Assembly: GCA_964391015.1 (NCBI GenBank)
Contig: CAYMKU010000047.1
Coordinates: 1-23,161 of the forward strand
Direction of reading: 5' to 3'
Source: XYD12-FULL-36-8 sp964391015
Lineage (GTDB): Bacteria; Bacteroidota; Ignavibacteria; Ignavibacteriales; Ignavibacteriaceae
Length of the DNA: 23,161 nt
The notes below the pieces were generated by a model, which saw only the letters and a list, made by a program, of their open reading frames with translations, was not told the origin of the DNA and ran no database searches. The position numbers and the translations under genes are program-made. Shown here in pieces: positions 1-8,902 of the stretch (positions are counted from its first letter, which is position 1; each line of letters begins with the position of its first letter).

Positions 1-56
1 AATTAAGAATTAAGAATTAAGAATTAAGAATTAAGAATTAAGAATTAAGAATTAAT
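1..56. repeat. Heptamer tandem array (AATTAAG)
   Basis: Seven perfect copies of AATTAAG run from base 1, followed by one variant, AATTAAT. The array probably continues beyond the window edge. It is one of five arrays in this window built on a seven-base period but with different unit sequences. Confidence 0.97.
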
Positions 57-80
57 AAATTAATAATTTGAAATAAAGAA

Positions 81-185
81 ATGATTTTAGAGTTTCAAAT
101 ATTGTTTGTTAATGCTCCTGGATCCCCACTTGTGATGGGAGGACGAATGTTCGTTATTAGGGATTTAGATGTAAGAGTAATTTGA
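81..185 (+). CDS. Possible 34-residue small ORF, unknown
   Basis: A short ATG-initiated frame runs upstream of the terminase gene, with an AAAG sequence just before the ATG as the only weak ribosome-binding signal. The peptide includes NAPGSPLVMGG and ends in RDLDVRVI. I do not recognise it. It may be a remnant of a gene that once preceded the terminase, or chance. It is listed because it is the only plausible coding stretch in the 180 bases between the heptamer array and the terminase start. Confidence 0.2.
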   Translation: MILEFQILFVNAPGSPLVMGGRMFVIRDLDVRVI

Positions 186-235
186 AGACAACGCCTTTAA
201 TTAGTTTGCTCGTAAATTGAATTTGTGGGATTTCC

Positions 236-1414
236 ATGGAAGTCAAAGTTGAATTTTCAAATGTATTCAGGCGCAATTATGAAGCGAGGCAAAGGGTGGT
301 GCTCAATGAAGGCGGGGCTCGTTCGAGCAAGTCGTATTCCCTTGCACAACTGTTTATAAAAAAAATCTTTGATGAAAATAATAAAAACTTTCTAATTACA
401 AGAAAGACTCTTCCTTCATTGCGGATAACTTCATACAAACTTTTTATTGATTTACTGAAACAATACAGAGTTTACGATTCCTTCAACCACAATAAGACAT
501 TCCGGGAACTCAGGTACAAAGATAATTATCTTCTCTTTACAAGTGTGGATGATTCTACGAAGATACAATCAACTGAATTCAATTACATCTGGATGGAGGA
601 AGCGGAGGAGTTTACTTATGATGATTTTATCACACTGAAGACTAGACTTTCCGGAAAGAAAAAAGAAAATGAAGTGAATCAGATTTTTTTAGCTTATAAT
701 CCTAAGAAGAAATTCAGTTACATAAACAGGCAGGTTAAGAATGACAAGGATGTTCACTACATCCACTCGACTTACAAAGATAATCCATTTCTGGATAATG
801 ACTACAAGCAATTGCTCGAGGACTTGCGTGAACAGAATTATGAATACTACAGAATATTTGCGCTTGGAGAGTATGCAGATCTTGATTCCGTAATTTTTCA
901 TCACACAAAATTAATTGATGCTAAGAATTATCCATCGGAGTTTGATTATACTATATACGGTTTGGACTTCGGGTGGAATAATCCAACTGCACTGATTCAA
1001 ATTAATGTCAAAGATCAGAGGATTTATTTAGTTGAAAAAATTTACCGAAGTCATTTATTGGATGATGATCTAATTTCACTAATGAGTGAGTTGGAAATAA
1101 GTAAGAATGATGAGATATATTGTGACAGTGCAGAACCTGATAAGATAGAAAAACTGCGGCTTGCGGGCTATAATGTATTCGAAGCTGATAAGGATGTGAA
1201 GCTCGGGATTGACTATGTAAAGCAGCAGGAAATTTTTTCGTGCCATGAGAATGTAAATTTTAATAAGGAGCGTGAAGAGTATGTTTATAAGAAACGCAAA
1301 GACGGGATAGCGCTTGATGAACCGGTGAAGGTTAATGATCATTTGATGGATGCACTGAGGTATGGACTTTACACAAAATCGAAGGAGGGGGAGCCGGGGA
1401 TAAGGGTGATATAG
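236..1414 (+). CDS. Phage terminase large subunit (PBSX-like)
   Basis: The 392-residue protein has the two-domain layout of a terminase large subunit, the motor that packages phage DNA into capsids. The N-terminal ATPase shows a Walker A-like GGARSSKS at residues 26-33 and a Walker B YIWMEEAEEF at 117-126. The C-terminal RNase H-like nuclease has candidate metal ligands D244 (GLDFGWNNP), D297 (YCDSAEP) and D368 or D372 (NDHLMDALRYG). Length is close to that of PBSX-type large subunits. No small terminase, portal, capsid or tail gene is nearby, so it is an orphan here, either a prophage remnant or a gene kept by a mobile island. The ATG is preceded by only a weak ribosome-binding site. The last ~52 codons are duplicated, with sequence drift, at 11501-11662, which suggests this 3' end served as an integration site. 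Confidence 0.9.
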   Translation: MEVKVEFSNVFRRNYEARQRVVLNEGGARSSKSYSLAQLFIKKIFDENNKNFLITRKTLPSLRITSYKLFIDLLKQYRVYDSFNHNKTFRELRYKDNYLLFTSVDDSTKIQSTEFNYIWMEEAEEFTYDDFITLKTRLSGKKKENEVNQIFLAYNPKKKFSYINRQVKNDKDVHYIHSTYKDNPFLDNDYKQLLEDLREQNYEYYRIFALGEYADLDSVIFHHTKLIDAKNYPSEFDYTIYGLDFGWNNPTALIQINVKDQRIYLVEKIYRSHLLDDDLISLMSELEISKNDEIYCDSAEPDKIEKLRLAGYNVFEADKDVKLGIDYVKQQEIFSCHENVNFNKEREEYVYKKRKDGIALDEPVKVNDHLMDALRYGLYTKSKEGEPGIRVI

Positions 1415-1517
1415 AATTCACTTTTTCTGGCACATGGGAAATTAATCTCTTTACACCTTAATTATTACTTCTAATGAAATCTTTGTTAAATGGAATAGGA
1501 TAGTTTCGAAATAACCT

Positions 1518-1599
1518 GACTAATCAGTTTACTAATGAGTTTCAATAAAAGATTGAAATTCATATGTTATCTAATTAATTCAAATGATCAAGTATCATT
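1518..1599 (+). repeat. Dispersed ~80 bp repeat, copy A
   Basis: The left end holds two related boxes, ACTAATCAGT and ACTAATGAGT, spaced 12 bp apart, followed by TTCAATAAAA. About 30 bp later comes TTCAAATGATC and then ATCATT. The same order and spacing recur at 4473-4556 and 11299-11379, all in the same orientation. The third copy lies just upstream of a tyrosine integrase, so these may be recombinase-binding attachment sites. That role is inferred. Confidence 0.75.
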
Positions 1600-1670
1600 A
1601 GGTCATATGAAATTTTTTTGAATAATTGGTTCTCTTCATTTTGTTAACCGAAACAATATTAATAATTGTG

Positions 1671-2177
1671 TTATAGAACCTTTAATAGAGAAGAATCGTG
1701 TATGTTAAGGTTTAGATGATTGGAAATAAGTTTCGTTATTCGAATTGAATTATCCCATCCGCCACACATTTCAGGGCTTAATGCAATTGTTACCACTTCA
1801 ACTCTATCCATACCTCTTTTTATCTGATCTAAAATATCTAAAATATAATTATCTGTTAGAAATTGAAAATACTTTTCACTGTCAAGCTCTGAATTTAAAA
1901 AATAATAATCAATATCAAGATTTACAATCCAATTATATTCTTTTTCTTCATTTAACATACATAATAAACCATAATGTAAATCTAATATTTCAATTTCTTT
2001 ATTCGGAATTTTATCAATTCCGTTACTTACTTTATGAGTTGCAAAAATATATTTTTCAATTGTATCTGGATAAAGTTTATAAAATATTGGCAAATAATTA
2101 TCCCACATTATTAGTGTGAAAACAAAAATTTGGTATTCAATTATTATTCTAAAAATTGTAATTTTCAAAAAAACCAA
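1671..2177 (-). pseudogene. UPF0489 / peptide-arginase-like gene, 5'-truncated
   Basis: The 168-residue reverse-strand frame contains WIVNLDIDYYF and, nearer the C-terminus, TIALSPEMCGGWDNS. From memory these match the second half of the UPF0489 family, which includes metal-dependent peptide arginases that convert arginine to ornithine in modified peptides. The N-terminal part of that family, with its His/Asp-rich metal site, is absent. Instead the frame begins with a hydrophobic, AT-rich stretch that looks like read-through of non-coding DNA, and true homology probably begins near MWDNYLP (about residue 24). The 3' end seems intact. The missing 5' part lies where the 702-residue exported protein gene now begins, so a rearrangement probably removed it. 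A short divergent variant that is still functional cannot be excluded. Confidence 0.6.
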
Positions 2178-2240
2178 TTCTATTAATTTTTTACTCTATT
2201 CTAAAAGTGTTTTTTTAAGATAATCCTTTATACTTATTTT

Positions 2241-4349
2241 ATGAAATTAAAGGTTTTTTATTTAACATCTATTATTGTTATCATTTTATTTAGAATATCT
2301 TTAGGACAAACGGATTGGTTCTGGCAAAATCCTTATCCATTTGGAGGCACAATTAATTCATTGAATTTTTCTGATAACGATTCTGGCTATATCTTTGGAG
2401 ATGGTGGTTCTGCACACAGGACAATTAACGGTGGTCTAAACTGGACTTCTGTTCCAATTAATACTTCAACAAACATTCGGGATTCGTATTTTTTTAACTA
2501 CAGTAAGGGTTACGTTATTGGGGAGAATGGAATAATTTTGTTAACATCTGATGCTGGGAATAGCTGGAACACTTTGAATTCAAATGTAAATCACAATCTA
2601 AATGATATAATTTTTACAGACGAAATTAATGGAATTATCGTTGGAGATTCCGGATGCATTTTAAAAACCACTAATTCCGGAATAAATTGGGAATATATTT
2701 TTGCAGGATCAAAAGAAAATTTAAAATCTGTATCATTTCCTTTCTCAAACATAGGTTACTGCGTTGGTTCAAACGGCAAAACATATAAAACGTCAAGCTC
2801 AGGAAACAATTGGATACAGATAACATCTCCTTCAAATCTAAATTTAAATTGCGTCTATTTTATTGATGCTAATGAAGGAATGATTCTTGACAGCCTTGGT
2901 AGGGTGTATAAGACAAACAATGGAGGGATAGATTGGAATTTTAACGGAGGGATAAATCTATTCCCATACCAGTTAATTATCAATAATAACTACGGATTTA
3001 TTTGCGCTGGAGGTCTTTACAAATCAACAAACTCAGGAAATACATGGTCTAACGTAACGTTACCTTCTGGTTGGAATTTCGGGATAAAAGCAATTTCCTT
3101 TATTGATTCAGACAATTACTTTTTTGGTGGAACTGCTGGAACGCTCTATAAATATTCAAATGGTAATTACACATACCTTACAAATAGAGCTACAGTGAAT
3201 AGTTTACATGGAGTTTTCTTTGTTGATCCAGAAATCGGATATTCAGTTGGACAAGGTAATGTTAATTATTTAATTAAAACCACAAATGGAGGAGATAATT
3301 GGTTTCCTCCACTTCAAATATCGAACAGTATGTCTTTATTATCTTTATACTTCGTTGATGCTCAAATTGGGTATATAGTTGGAAGTGAAGGAAGGATTTT
3401 TAAAACCACAAATGGAGGCATAGATTTACAATCTCAAATTTCAAATTCTTCAAATACATTTTGGTCAGTATCTTTTATTAATCAAAATACAGGTTTGATA
3501 GTGGGATCGAATGGAACAATAAGGAAAACAATAAATGGTGGTTCTAATTGGGTCGCTCAAAATTCTGGTACAATTAACCATCTATTTAAGGTTATCTTCA
3601 AGAATACAAATTTAGGATATATTTGTGGGTACAACTCTTTACAATCAAGTGCAATTTTGAAAACTACAGACGGTGGAAACTCATGGATTAAATTAAATAT
3701 TCCCCCTAATGAAATTTTTTATTCTATTTCTTTTCCTTCGAACGAAATTGGATATGCTGTCGGAAAAAATGTAATTATTAAGACAACGAATGCAGGTGAA
3801 ACATGGTCTTCATCTACTTCACTCATTCAGGATTATTCAAATTCTGTATTTTTCCCTTCTATTAATACAGGCTTTGTATCTTCAAATTCAGGGAAGATAA
3901 TTAAGACTACCAACGGAGGAGAAAATTGGTTTTTTCAAAAATCAAATACAGGTAATGCATTATATGATATTTTTTTTGTATCAGATCTAATTGGTTACTC
4001 AGTTGGTTCTTATGGCACAATTCTTAAAACCACAAATGGAGGTGGGCAACCTGTTGCAATAATAAATAGTTCTTCAATATTAAATGAATCCTTTTACTTA
4101 TTTCAAAACTATCCAAACCCATTTAATCCTATAACTAGAATTAGATTTGAAATACCAAATAATGAAATTGTTAAGATAAAAATATTCGATCTGATCGGAA
4201 GAGAAGTTTTTACATTATTAAATGAATTTAAGAAAGCAGGAATACATGAATTAGAATTTAATGGAGTTAATCTTCCAAGTGGAATTTATTTTTATAAGAT
4301 TGAAACGGATGGCTTTACATCAACTAAAAAAATGATTTTATTGAAATAA
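2241..4349 (+). CDS. Secreted Ycf48-like repeat protein with T9SS sorting domain
   Basis: This 702-residue protein starts with a signal peptide (hydrophobic stretch about residues 5-20, cleavage near SLGQ). It then carries about thirteen repeats of the form GYxVGxxGxIxKTTNGGxNW, the signature of Ycf48/BNR-like beta-propeller blades. From residue ~620 to the end is a type A T9SS sorting domain beginning LFQNYPNPFNP and ending in a basic KKMILLK tail. It should be exported to the periplasm, carried across the outer membrane by T9SS and released or anchored at the surface. The ligand is unknown; such propellers usually mediate protein or glycan binding. No clear Shine-Dalgarno precedes the ATG. 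A hairpin terminator follows about 50 bp after the stop. Copies A and B of the dispersed repeat bracket the gene together with the UPF0489 remnant. Confidence 0.9.
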   Translation: MKLKVFYLTSIIVIILFRISLGQTDWFWQNPYPFGGTINSLNFSDNDSGYIFGDGGSAHRTINGGLNWTSVPINTSTNIRDSYFFNYSKGYVIGENGIILLTSDAGNSWNTLNSNVNHNLNDIIFTDEINGIIVGDSGCILKTTNSGINWEYIFAGSKENLKSVSFPFSNIGYCVGSNGKTYKTSSSGNNWIQITSPSNLNLNCVYFIDANEGMILDSLGRVYKTNNGGIDWNFNGGINLFPYQLIINNNYGFICAGGLYKSTNSGNTWSNVTLPSGWNFGIKAISFIDSDNYFFGGTAGTLYKYSNGNYTYLTNRATVNSLHGVFFVDPEIGYSVGQGNVNYLIKTTNGGDNWFPPLQISNSMSLLSLYFVDAQIGYIVGSEGRIFKTTNGGIDLQSQISNSSNTFWSVSFINQNTGLIVGSNGTIRKTINGGSNWVAQNSGTINHLFKVIFKNTNLGYICGYNSLQSSAILKTTDGGNSWIKLNIPPNEIFYSISFPSNEIGYAVGKNVIIKTTNAGETWSSSTSLIQDYSNSVFFPSINTGFVSSNSGKIIKTTNGGENWFFQKSNTGNALYDIFFVSDLIGYSVGSYGTILKTTNGGGQPVAIINSSSILNESFYLFQNYPNPFNPITRIRFEIPNNEIVKIKIFDLIGREVFTLLNEFKKAGIHELEFNGVNLPSGIYFYKIETDGFTSTKKMILLK

Positions 4350-4398
4350 CGACATTTGTCGCCTCAAAAGTTCGTTTCGAAGTATAAAGTTTTATAAT

Positions 4399-4441
4399 AA
4401 GCCACACAAATAGAAAATACGATAAATTGGTGTGGCTTTTT
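4399..4441 (+). terminator. Rho-independent-like terminator
   Basis: AAGCCACAC (4399-4407) pairs with GTGTGGCTT (4430-4438). A further AAT/ATT pairing extends the stem beyond one mismatch, and the right arm runs into a T-tract. It sits about 50 bp after the stop of the 702-residue exported protein gene, in the right place and orientation to end that transcript. Confidence 0.75.
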
Positions 4442-4472
4442 CATTTACTTGTTTTGGATGATGTATCGATAG

Positions 4473-4556
4473 CACTAATGAGTTCACTAATGAGTTTCAA
4501 TAAAACGATAGAAAATAGGATGTAAACTAAATTTATTCAAATGATCGCACATCATT
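4473..4556 (+). repeat. Dispersed ~80 bp repeat, copy B
   Basis: Two perfect ACTAATGAGT boxes are spaced 12 bp apart and followed by TTCAATAAAAC. The downstream TTCAAATGATC and ATCATT blocks sit at the same distances as in copy A. The left half is closest to copy C (11299), while the TTCAATAAAA block is closest to copy A. Confidence 0.8.
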
Positions 4557-4885
4557 TGACTTAATGATTTTTTAGGGAAATTTCTTTATTCTCACTTGTA
4601 AATTTATATCATTCAAAAGTATGTAGAGCAAGTAAATTTATTTTATTAGTTTGACCTATAAAATCTGACCTCGTAAAATTTATCCCATATGAGTTTGTTA
4701 AAATATTGTTTATTTAAATTAAAATTAATAATTTAAAAATATTTAACAAAATTACATTTCAATTAAAAGGATTTTACTAAATAAATTCCATAAAAATGAT
4801 GCTAAGAGCGTTTAATCAATGAGTACTTATTAATTTATTTAAGTTATGTAAAAATTCAAATAAGACAATTTAAGGGAGTACCAAA
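4557..4885. other. AT-rich intergenic leader
   Basis: Together with the preceding terminator and repeat this makes a 536 bp gene-free stretch. No coding frame of note was found. It is very A/T-rich and presumably holds the promoter for the 1273-residue gene, but I could not single out a convincing promoter. A good ribosome-binding site, AAGGGAG (4872-4878), lies seven bases before the ATG at 4886. Confidence 0.6.
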
Positions 4886-7800
4886 ATGAAAAACATTTAC
4901 ACCTTTGTCCCATCACATCTTTCTAAAAAAATAATCAATTGTACTCGATTTAAAATTAAATTCAATTTTTTATTTTTTAATTTCTTCTTTTTTTTTGTAG
5001 CAATTTTACATCTTCCAAATAATTCTCAATGTCAAGTAAACGTTGATTGGATACAACGTTATGATGGACCTGTAAGTAATGGTGACATGGGAAAGGCAAT
5101 TGCAGTAGATAAATCAGGAAATGTATACGTTGGCGGTTCTGGCTATGTGATGAATTTTTCCCCTCCTGATTATATCACGATAAAATATAATTCTGCGGGA
5201 GTCCGGCAGTGGGTTCGAACGTACAATGGACCAAGTAATGAAGAAGACAACCTCGTTGGAATTGTGGTAGATAATTTCGGAAATTGTTACGTAACAGGTA
5301 CAAGTCGTGGGGGACCTATTACCGGAACAGATATTGCAACAATTAAGTATGATTCTAACGGAAACCAACAATGGGTTCGAAGAATTAACGGAAATGCTAA
5401 TTGGTTTGACGAGGCAAAGTCGATAACAATTGATAACATAGGTAATATCTATGTAACAGGCATGACCCTTGATACTCTTAGCGGTCGAAATTACGCCACT
5501 CAAAATTATACAACGGTAAAATACAATTCACCTGGTTTCGAAATTTGGTTAAAACATTTTAACTTTGGATCGGAAGTACCTGAGAAAATAGCAGTTGACA
5601 ATTTCGGTAATGTATTTGTAACAGGTGGGAGTAGAGATAGTTCAATTTCAGGAAGTTGGGATTATGCAACAATAAAATATAACTCATTAGGAAACTTAAT
5701 TTGGTTAAGAAGATATAACGGACCAGTTAACCTAGGAGATGTAGCAGTTTCAATGGCAATTGATCATTCAGGAAATATTTATGTTACTGGTAGTAGTTAC
5801 GGAATTAATAGCTTTTTTGATTATGCCACAATAAAGTATAATACTTTCGGAAATTTGCAATGGATTCAGAGATATAATGGTCCTGGAAATTCTGTGGATC
5901 AGGCAACTTCAATAGCGGTTGATGATTCTGGAAATGCATGCGTTACAGGTACAGTTACAACTGGAAGCGGGGACAGAATTGTAACAATTAAATACAATGC
6001 ATTTGGGATACAGCAATGGATAAGAACGGCTGACAGTTCAGGTATTGATGGCGCAAATTCAATAGTTTTTGATAATTCCAGTAATGTTTATGTTACAGGT
6101 TATAGTAATGATGAATATATTACAATAAAATACGATATATCTGGCAATCAAAAATGGTTGCAAAGATATAATCCAGGTTTCGGTGAAAACCAAGCTCAGT
6201 CAATTGTAGTTGATGATTCCCAAAATGTATATGTCACAGGACATAGCTTTGGAGAAAGCACTAGTTTTGACATTGCTACAATAAAATATATTCAGACTTC
6301 TCCTAAAGTGAAAAATCCTTTTTCTTATTCTAAATGGATTGCAGGACAAAGAGATACAATAAAATGGACCCCCACAGGCTGGGTATCATCAAATATAAAA
6401 TGTATAACGAATTTTGGAACGCTTCAACAAAATCAAATTCATATAGTAAGTGGAGTTACAGATACTTTTTTTATTTGGACCCCTACGGATACTATTCTAT
6501 CCTATCGATCTAGAATTAGGATTGAGAACTCAGGAGATTCTAATGACTTTATTCAAAGTGATATCTTTAGAATAAAACCTTACGTTCTTACAAGAGTAAA
6601 TTCGGATTCAACTTATTATGAATATAAAAAAGATATCAGAGATAGATGGGGATTTAGTAATGATGATATGTGGTCTCCAAGATGGGAGAGCCAATTTAAT
6701 TATCGTGGTTTAGATCCATTTACAGGTTCAAATTATTCTCAGTGGCAAGGAAATTTTACATTTTTTGAAGCTCAGTCATCAGATTTCCCTGATTGGATTT
6801 CTTGGGTAAATACATTTACTGTTAATGCTTGCTATAATAACGTTTCATCAGGAACTTACAACCCATATGCTTTAGAAAGATGGAAAGCTATTAAAAGAGA
6901 ATGGAAGGGATCTTGTACAGGACTAGCAATTTCAAATGGTTTGGTATTCAAAAATAAAAGTGAGTTCTTAACAAAGTATCCCCATTTTCCTGTATTTGTA
7001 CAGCCAGTCAATGTTGAATCAATCGATGATACTCCTATTGGTGATACTGTAAAAAGAGTAATAAATGAAATTTATACTCATTTATTTGGGGGACCACATC
7101 GAAGTTTCCAATGGGATGCAATGGATACAAAGACTCCAACTCAAACATTAAATGAAATGAAAACCATGCTATTTAGCGACAACGACCCCGTTAGAAGCTT
7201 AGACATAATGAGCTCAAAAATTTCACATACCATTTTGCCTTATAAAATTACTAAAAGTGTATTTGAACCAGAAAAGTATTTTGTTTATGTTTATGATAAC
7301 TCATACCCCTATTCGAATACTCCCATAATTATTAATACTGCAGCAAATGGAGGAGCTGGTACCTGGTTCACTTCGGATTGGGGTGGTACGGGTGGTAATA
7401 AGGGGATATATTTGAGAGAGCCTGTTACTTCTTATTTAACAAATCCTACTCTTATGAATAATCAGCATTCGCCGTTCACATTAAGCGATACTCTTGTTGA
7501 AATATTTAATCCAATAAATTCTTCTATTAAAATTAAAGATACACCGGGTAATGTTACAGGTTTTTTCAATGATAGTGTTCATGTCGGAATTCAAGGCTCA
7601 GTGCCATTAGTTTATTTCAATAGTCATGAAGATCCACCATACGGCTATAAATTGAAAACGGATATTTACTCCATTCTTATCGATAACTTCAATTCAGATA
7701 CTATTAATTCTTATTTTTTTACAGGAAATCAATCCATATCATATGAAAGGTACGGCGCATTGAACAACCAGAGAGATGAATTATGTTTCGATGGAGGGAT

Positions 7801-8707
7801 ATCCATTGCTAACCCTGATGCTGAGCAAAAGGAGATTGGACTTTCTGATATTATAAATGAAACGACACAACAGAAAGTATTTGCATTTAGGTCAATTAAG
7901 CTTTCAGAGAATGATTCAGTTCATATTGAAAAAGTTAATAATGACAATATTAAAATAATTTCTTACGGGTCAACAAAACGTTACGATTTAGAACTCAATC
8001 TAGCAGCATCAACAAAATTGGATAGATTTAGAAATTTCCAAATTAGCATTCCATCAAATTCATCCCATACCTTAGTTCCTGATTGGACAGATATAACTAA
8101 TAACCAACTCATAATTCTTGAAGATTTTGGAAATAATGGAAGTATAGATGATACACTAAAATTGAATGCAATTAAAGCTCTTGATCTTACAGTATTAATG
8201 GAAGGTTTTTATAATAGTGTTTCAAATAAAACTTTTGAAGATACTATCAGATTATTTCTTAGAAACATCTTTTTACCATTTGACATTATTGATTCAGCAA
8301 AGTCAATATTAGACTCAAATGGGAACACAACTTTTAATTTCCAAAATGCTCTAAATACTGTTCCATATTATATAGAGGTAAAGCATAGAAACTCAATTGA
8401 GACATGGACCAGCCAAGGTAGAATGTTTCAATCTAATGAGATGAGTTATGACTTTACAACCAGTTCTTTTCAGGCTTTTGGAAATAATATGATTCTGAAA
8501 GGAAATAAATTCTGTATTTATAGTGGTGATGTCGATCAGAATGGAGTCGTTAATCCCACTGATTTAGATCTCGTAAATATAGATTCCTACAATTTTATTA
8601 CTGGATACATAAAAACAGATTTAAATGGAGATAGTTTGTCGGATTTAAAAGATTTATTAGTTGTATACAATAATTCTATTAAACATGTTGAAGCAATTGT
8701 TCCATAA
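4886..8707 (+). CDS. Exported SBBP propeller, cysteine-peptidase-like and dockerin protein
   Basis: The 1273-residue protein opens with a long basic segment and a hydrophobic core (about residues 27-43), read as a signal peptide. Residues ~50-470 hold eight SBBP-type repeats (GNxYVTGxS followed by DYATIKYN and QWxxRYNGP). Residues ~475-580 look like a beta-sandwich module. Residues ~590-830 contain WKGSCTGLA with Cys677, SHTILPYKI with His781 and VYVYDNSYP with Asp804/Asn805, in the order and context of a papain/C39-like cysteine peptidase; this assignment is from motifs only. The C-terminus carries two dockerin-type calcium loops (D1215-x-D1217-x-N1219-G and D1245-x-N1247-G-D1249). No T9SS tail is visible, so anchoring may use the dockerin or another route. 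The start is supported by AAGGGAG seven bases upstream. Confidence 0.85.
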   Translation: MKNIYTFVPSHLSKKIINCTRFKIKFNFLFFNFFFFFVAILHLPNNSQCQVNVDWIQRYDGPVSNGDMGKAIAVDKSGNVYVGGSGYVMNFSPPDYITIKYNSAGVRQWVRTYNGPSNEEDNLVGIVVDNFGNCYVTGTSRGGPITGTDIATIKYDSNGNQQWVRRINGNANWFDEAKSITIDNIGNIYVTGMTLDTLSGRNYATQNYTTVKYNSPGFEIWLKHFNFGSEVPEKIAVDNFGNVFVTGGSRDSSISGSWDYATIKYNSLGNLIWLRRYNGPVNLGDVAVSMAIDHSGNIYVTGSSYGINSFFDYATIKYNTFGNLQWIQRYNGPGNSVDQATSIAVDDSGNACVTGTVTTGSGDRIVTIKYNAFGIQQWIRTADSSGIDGANSIVFDNSSNVYVTGYSNDEYITIKYDISGNQKWLQRYNPGFGENQAQSIVVDDSQNVYVTGHSFGESTSFDIATIKYIQTSPKVKNPFSYSKWIAGQRDTIKWTPTGWVSSNIKCITNFGTLQQNQIHIVSGVTDTFFIWTPTDTILSYRSRIRIENSGDSNDFIQSDIFRIKPYVLTRVNSDSTYYEYKKDIRDRWGFSNDDMWSPRWESQFNYRGLDPFTGSNYSQWQGNFTFFEAQSSDFPDWISWVNTFTVNACYNNVSSGTYNPYALERWKAIKREWKGSCTGLAISNGLVFKNKSEFLTKYPHFPVFVQPVNVESIDDTPIGDTVKRVINEIYTHLFGGPHRSFQWDAMDTKTPTQTLNEMKTMLFSDNDPVRSLDIMSSKISHTILPYKITKSVFEPEKYFVYVYDNSYPYSNTPIIINTAANGGAGTWFTSDWGGTGGNKGIYLREPVTSYLTNPTLMNNQHSPFTLSDTLVEIFNPINSSIKIKDTPGNVTGFFNDSVHVGIQGSVPLVYFNSHEDPPYGYKLKTDIYSILIDNFNSDTINSYFFTGNQSISYERYGALNNQRDELCFDGGISIANPDAEQKEIGLSDIINETTQQKVFAFRSIKLSENDSVHIEKVNNDNIKIISYGSTKRYDLELNLAASTKLDRFRNFQISIPSNSSHTLVPDWTDITNNQLIILEDFGNNGSIDDTLKLNAIKALDLTVLMEGFYNSVSNKTFEDTIRLFLRNIFLPFDIIDSAKSILDSNGNTTFNFQNALNTVPYYIEVKHRNSIETWTSQGRMFQSNEMSYDFTTSSFQAFGNNMILKGNKFCIYSGDVDQNGVVNPTDLDLVNIDSYNFITGYIKTDLNGDSLSDLKDLLVVYNNSIKHVEAIVP

Positions 8708-8795
8708 AGTCACTTATTTGAGTTTTGCATCCTCGCGACGTTCACAAATATCGGCTACAAACTCTGTATTTTTAGAATCAAGCAATGTTGGGTTT

Positions 8796-8852
8796 TTAGT
8801 AACCTAATGTGTTTACTGCCTGCTTCAAATCATTACTTTTAACATGTGAATA
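8796..8852 (-). pseudogene. Detached C-terminal tail of tyrosine integrase
   Basis: This short reverse-strand segment lies beyond the left end of the IS element. Joining it to the integrase body at 10246, keeping one copy of the AATA duplication, gives a continuous frame. The restored sequence reads TTMIYSHVKSNDLKQAV, then NTLGY and a TAA stop (8796-8798). IYSHV followed by a short helix is a normal tyrosine recombinase ending. This fit is strong evidence that the segment belongs to the integrase and was separated by the IS insertion. Confidence 0.88.
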
Positions 8853-8902
8853 TGTACTGGGTCAATGGAAAATGGAATTTTAGAAAAAATAATATGGTAG
8901 AT

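Noticed and set aside
236..260. Resemblance of the terminase start (CATGGAAGTCAAAGTTGAA) to the 41 bp repeat (CATGGAAGTTGAAATGTCAA)
   Set aside because: Only about ten contiguous bases match and the downstream translations diverge at once, so I could not support the idea that the repeats are terminase 5' remnants.
5114..5503. 129-codon reverse frame inside the 1273-residue gene
   Set aside because: It is antisense to well-defined SBBP repeats and has no family features; a shadow frame.
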